NCBI GenBank assembly: GCA_000181795.3 | Contig: CM012954.1 | Location: forward strand, 13,402,581-13,466,580 | Origin: Trichinella spiralis | Lineage: Eukaryota; Nematoda; Enoplea; Trichinellida; Trichinellidae | Length of the DNA stretch: 64,000 bases | Direction of reading: 5' to 3' | In this document: positions 60,431-64,000 of the stretch, piece by piece | Layout of the letters: each line of letters begins with the position of its first letter | Position numbering within the stretch: position 1 is the stretch's first letter | Notes under the pieces: model-generated | The model's database searches: none | Seen by the model: the letters and a program-made list of their open reading frames with translations, nothing else | What the model was told of the DNA's origin: nothing | Made by a program: the position numbers and the translations under genes

Positions 60431-61447
60431 GGCAAATGTAGCAGTTTGTGAGGAATTTATATAGAAATTGCAAATAGAAATAATAAACGTGACACCTTCT
60501 ATGCATTTATTATGATTATGCTCAGCATTTATTCCAGTCTTTTTGAGATATGTCTTTATAAGTTCAATTTAGGAAATGTTAAACATTTCATATCAGCCTC
60601 AGTATTGATAAATGGATGCTTTATCATTGAAAATAATATTGTCCAGCTTAGGTATACGTAAATTTTCAATAACATGCAACCGTTGATTTCGTGAGAAATT
60701 CGCCAAAATGGCTTGTTTGTGAAGTACACTTTTATATCAAAAACTAAAGTAAGATTGTATCAAATTTTAAAGAAATATCATTCTTATCTATATTTATCAT
60801 TTTCTAACGTTCATTTATCAATTAAATTGCGTAAATTATAAAATTTGGCAATTCAAGGTTGCTGTACGGATGAAAGGGAACGCAGGAACAATTGTTGCTA
60901 AAACTCGAACATTTTTTAATGAAGGAAATCAATAATTTTATTATAAAACTTAAAAAAATGTGTATTAATCCACATTTATCAAACGCTTTTGAATTATTGC
61001 TGGAACAGATATCTCTGGTAAAGTACCATATTGATAGCGCTTTAATTGGGCATTTCTGGACAAATATAGTATAAAAAATACAACGAACATGTACAAGTAT
61101 CTTTTCTAATATAACTTCTGATTAATTTATTTTCATAAAAATTGCTTTTCTCCAAAATTGTTAAATTTCATGCGCTATCGTATTGTATTTCTGATTTTCA
61201 GGAATCAGCAGAGGAAAATATTTTTACGAAAATTAAAAAATTTTTATATTAATTTGTTAATTAAGCTGTTTCAGGGAGAGATGCGCAATTTCCTTACACA
61301 TTAGTCATTATTTTTAGAATATACGGCGTAGCAGTTTGTTAGTGTAGCGTAGGCGTCTTGTAAAATGAAAATGCTCTAGAGGAAAACATACTTCGGTCTC
61401 AACTGTGATGCTTGATTTTTATAAAATGAAGGATTTGTGATATTTAA
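60431..61447 (+). repeat. Tandem duplication, copy 1 (about 1.02 kb)
   Basis: The block from about 60431 to 61447 recurs at 61860-62878 essentially unchanged; I noticed two single-base insertions in copy 2 (a T near 62556, a G near 62632). Both copies contain the same 60-codon frame (60892-61074 and 62321-62503), but it lacks any recognisable product. Confidence 0.93.
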
Positions 61448-61859
61448 ATGTAGTACGTTTTCTAATTGCGTGTATTTTTGCAATGCTTTCCAAGATCAGA
61501 AAACTAATTTTTCCTTAATTTTCCGACTGTTTAGCTCAACATGTGAATTTATTACTCCCCAATTCATCTACCTGACTAGAAGACTTTCAATTTGTATTTT
61601 TCAAAGTACTTCATTATTTCATAACATTACATGAAATGAATTTCGAAAACAATCTTTACTTATTATTCAATAGTGCCTGAACTTTTTGTAATCTTCATTG
61701 GAAGTTTCTCTTTGGTTTGAAAATCAGTCATTACGTGATACATTTAATTCATCAGAATGTTCATTATTATTTTTGCTTTCCATTTACACCAAGAGTGTTG
61801 CCATTTGAATTCTGTTTTATTTATCTTCACAATAGTTGGTTGCTACGTCAGAAATGAAT

Positions 61860-62878
61860 AGCAAATGTAGCAGTTTGTGAGGAATTTATATAGAAATTGC
61901 AAATAGAAATAATAAACGTGACACCTTCTATGCATTTATTATGATTATGCTCAGCATTTATTCCAGTCTTTTTGAGATATGTCTTTATAAGTTCAATTTA
62001 GGAAATGTTAAACATTTCATATCAGCCTCAGTATTGATAAATGGATGCTTTATCATTGAAAATAATATTGTCCAGCTTAGGTATACGTAAATTTTCAATA
62101 ACATGCAACCGTTGATTTCGTGAGAAATTCGCCAAAATGGCTTGTTTGTGAAGTACACTTTTATATCAAAAACTAAAGTAAGATTGTATCAAATTTTAAA
62201 GAAATATCATTCTTATCTATATTTATCATTTTCTAACGTTCATTTATCAATTAAATTGCGTAAATTATAAAATTTGGCAATTCAAGGTTGCTGTACGGAT
62301 GAAAGGGAACGCAGGAACAATTGTTGCTAAAACTCGAACATTTTTTAATGAAGGAAATCAATAATTTTATTATAAAACTTAAAAAAATGTGTATTAATCC
62401 ACATTTATCAAACGCTTTTGAATTATTGCTGGAACAGATATCTCTGGTAAAGTACCATATTGATAGCGCTTTAATTGGGCATTTCTGGACAAATATAGTA
62501 TAAAAAATACAACGAACATGTACAAGTATCTTTTCTAATATAACTTCTGATTAATTTTATTTTCATAAAAATTGCTTTTCTCCAAAATTGTTAAATTTCA
62601 TGCGCTATCGTATTGTATTTCTGATTTTCAGGGAATCAGCAGAGGAAAATATTTTTACGAAAATTAAAAAATTTTTATATTAATTTGTTAATTAAGCTGT
62701 TTCAGGGAGAGATGCGCAATTTCCTTACACATTAGTCATTATTTTTAGAATATACGGCGTAGCAGTTTGTTAGTGTAGCGTAGGCGTCTTGTAAAATGAA
62801 AATGCTCTAGAGGAAAACATACTTCGGTCTCAACTGTGATGCTTGATTTTTATAAAATGAAGGATTTGTGATATTTAA
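61860..62878 (+). repeat. Tandem duplication, copy 2
   Basis: Near-identical to 60431-61447 at an offset of 1429-1431 bases. It is followed immediately by the truncated third copy. Upstream of the identical part, about 100 bases (61760-61859) match the region before copy 1 (60335-60430) only loosely. Confidence 0.93.
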
Positions 62879-63005
62879 GTACCATATTGATAGCGCTTTA
62901 ATTGGGCATTTCTGGATAAATATAGTATAAAAAATACAACGAACATGTTCAGGTATCTTTTCTAATATGACTACTGATTAATTCATTTTCATAAAAATTG
63001 CTATA
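62877..63005 (+). repeat. Truncated, diverged third copy
   Basis: Starting AGTACCATATTGATAGCGC this stretch matches an internal part of the repeat (61019-61146 in copy 1) with several substitutions. It abuts the end of copy 2 directly. Confidence 0.85.
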
Positions 63006-64000
63006 ATAGTGACTGGTCATTGAGAATTGGACGTTCTTTGAATTTTCCCATTTTAATGAAGCATGTTCATTGCTATTCTATCTGAAATTATAATAAAGGA
63101 GTTACTTTTATTTAATAAAGCGTTGCGTTGTTGAAGTGGGAGATGAATGAAAACGTTTGCAAAAGAAATTATTAGAAGAAAATGAGCTTTCACAGTCGTC
63201 AGATGTTTTTCGGTGTAATTTCATTTCGGTTCATGTTTATGAAAAGATGTTTATATACTGCATTTCATTGGCAGTTTTAAGTGAAGCTTGAATTGCAATA
63301 TGTTCAATATGACAGATATATTTACTGATAATTTGATTTCTCCAAATTTGAAAAGTAACAAGAACATTTGGTTTGTTTGGTATTCCATAAACATTTTAAA
63401 TATTTTATTTAAAACATATTGAATGTAATTTCTCTTGCAGTAAAATGAATTTTATTGAATTCTTGAAAACAATTTTATGTATGTTTACTTATCGCTCGGC
63501 AAACATGTCCATTTCCAGGTCACTGAAATAACTTTATGGTAATTTGATGATGAACACTGCCCAGGGCATTCATTGTGTGCTATTCAAATGGGGAAGCGAT
63601 TATTATATAAGTATTTGCTAACGTAGAACGCTCTGTCTCCACTACGCTGTGTAAATGGATAATCATTAGTGCCTCACTTATAAAAATATGTTGTGAATGC
63701 TGAAATGAAAGTACGAATTAAACCACGAGGATCAATTGGACAATTTTACGGCTCCACGTTTTTTTCATACCTCATCATCAAACTGTCATCTGTCAGGTAT
63801 GAGAGTTTTACATATTTTTTGCTCTGTTTTTTCAGTTTTATTTCTCTCAGTCTTTCTTTCTTCACACATTCTGCATTAATTATAGTCACTTATTCCACCT
63901 CTTACAGATGTTAGATTTTAACTTTTCTGAATTGTAACCGAAGCCATTTCTGTAATGACGTTCAGCAAACAAACGACATTTGATTAGATACATGCCAAAT
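63006..64000. other. Terminal intergenic region
   Basis: AT-rich DNA with no supported gene. The frame at 63693-63914 turns into low-complexity Phe/Ser and is not convincing. Confidence 0.4.

Noticed and set aside
60892-61074. 60-codon frame present identically in both tandem repeat copies (also 62321-62503)
   Set aside because: Conserved only because the whole 1-kb block is duplicated; no homology, no splice or start evidence, and the third copy does not preserve it.

Overview
This is an AT-rich eukaryotic (animal) genome window. The genes are interrupted by mostly short GT-AG introns, and coding exons stand out from very AT-rich introns and spacers by their higher GC and frequent TCG, CGA and TTG codons. 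The gene set (ZIC zinc-finger factor, peptide GPCR, Na+/K+-ATPase beta, LAMP, peritrophin-type chitin-binding domains, thrombospondin repeats, nematode-style Cys-rich secreted proteins) points to an ecdysozoan. My best guess is a nematode, perhaps of the Trichinella/Trichuris/mermithid side, but the sequence does not prove this. No bacterial, CRISPR or tRNA features were seen.

Layout. 0-9 kb: the 3' end of a thrombospondin-repeat protein; Na+/K+-ATPase beta (minus); a CTR-type copper transporter (plus); UPF3/SMG-4 of nonsense-mediated decay (minus). 9-13 kb: CTP:phosphocholine cytidylyltransferase (minus) and an intronless, divergent eIF4E-like gene with its own TATA box. 13-18.5 kb: a large AT-rich stretch without a convincing gene. 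18.5-28 kb, all plus strand: an intronless somatostatin/allatostatin-type GPCR, a LAMP protein, a 63-residue acidic protein of unknown function, and mitochondrial PNPase starting 69 bp behind it. 30-32.5 kb: ribosomal protein eL14 and a Protein C10 (C12orf57) homologue. 32.9-35 kb (minus): a secreted protein joining one thrombospondin-like module to five chitin-binding type-2 domains. 37.9-39.6 kb (minus): a ZIC/odd-paired factor with five C2H2 fingers, followed upstream by about 7 kb of gene desert holding decayed GC-rich patches. 47-54 kb (minus): a run of secreted Cys-rich genes. 56-59 kb: mannose-6-phosphate isomerase. 59-64 kb: repeat-rich DNA with a near-perfect 1-kb tandem duplication and a third truncated copy.

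Most gene models were built by hand-splicing. In each complete model the exon phases add up to one open frame, which is the main support for the coordinates. CDS start and end give the outer limits of the coding region and the evidence lists the exons. The housekeeping genes are ordinary. The unusual content is the eIF4E-like retrogene-type locus, the secreted Cys-rich/chitin-binding cluster, the short coding-region fragments copied elsewhere, and the recent tandem duplication.
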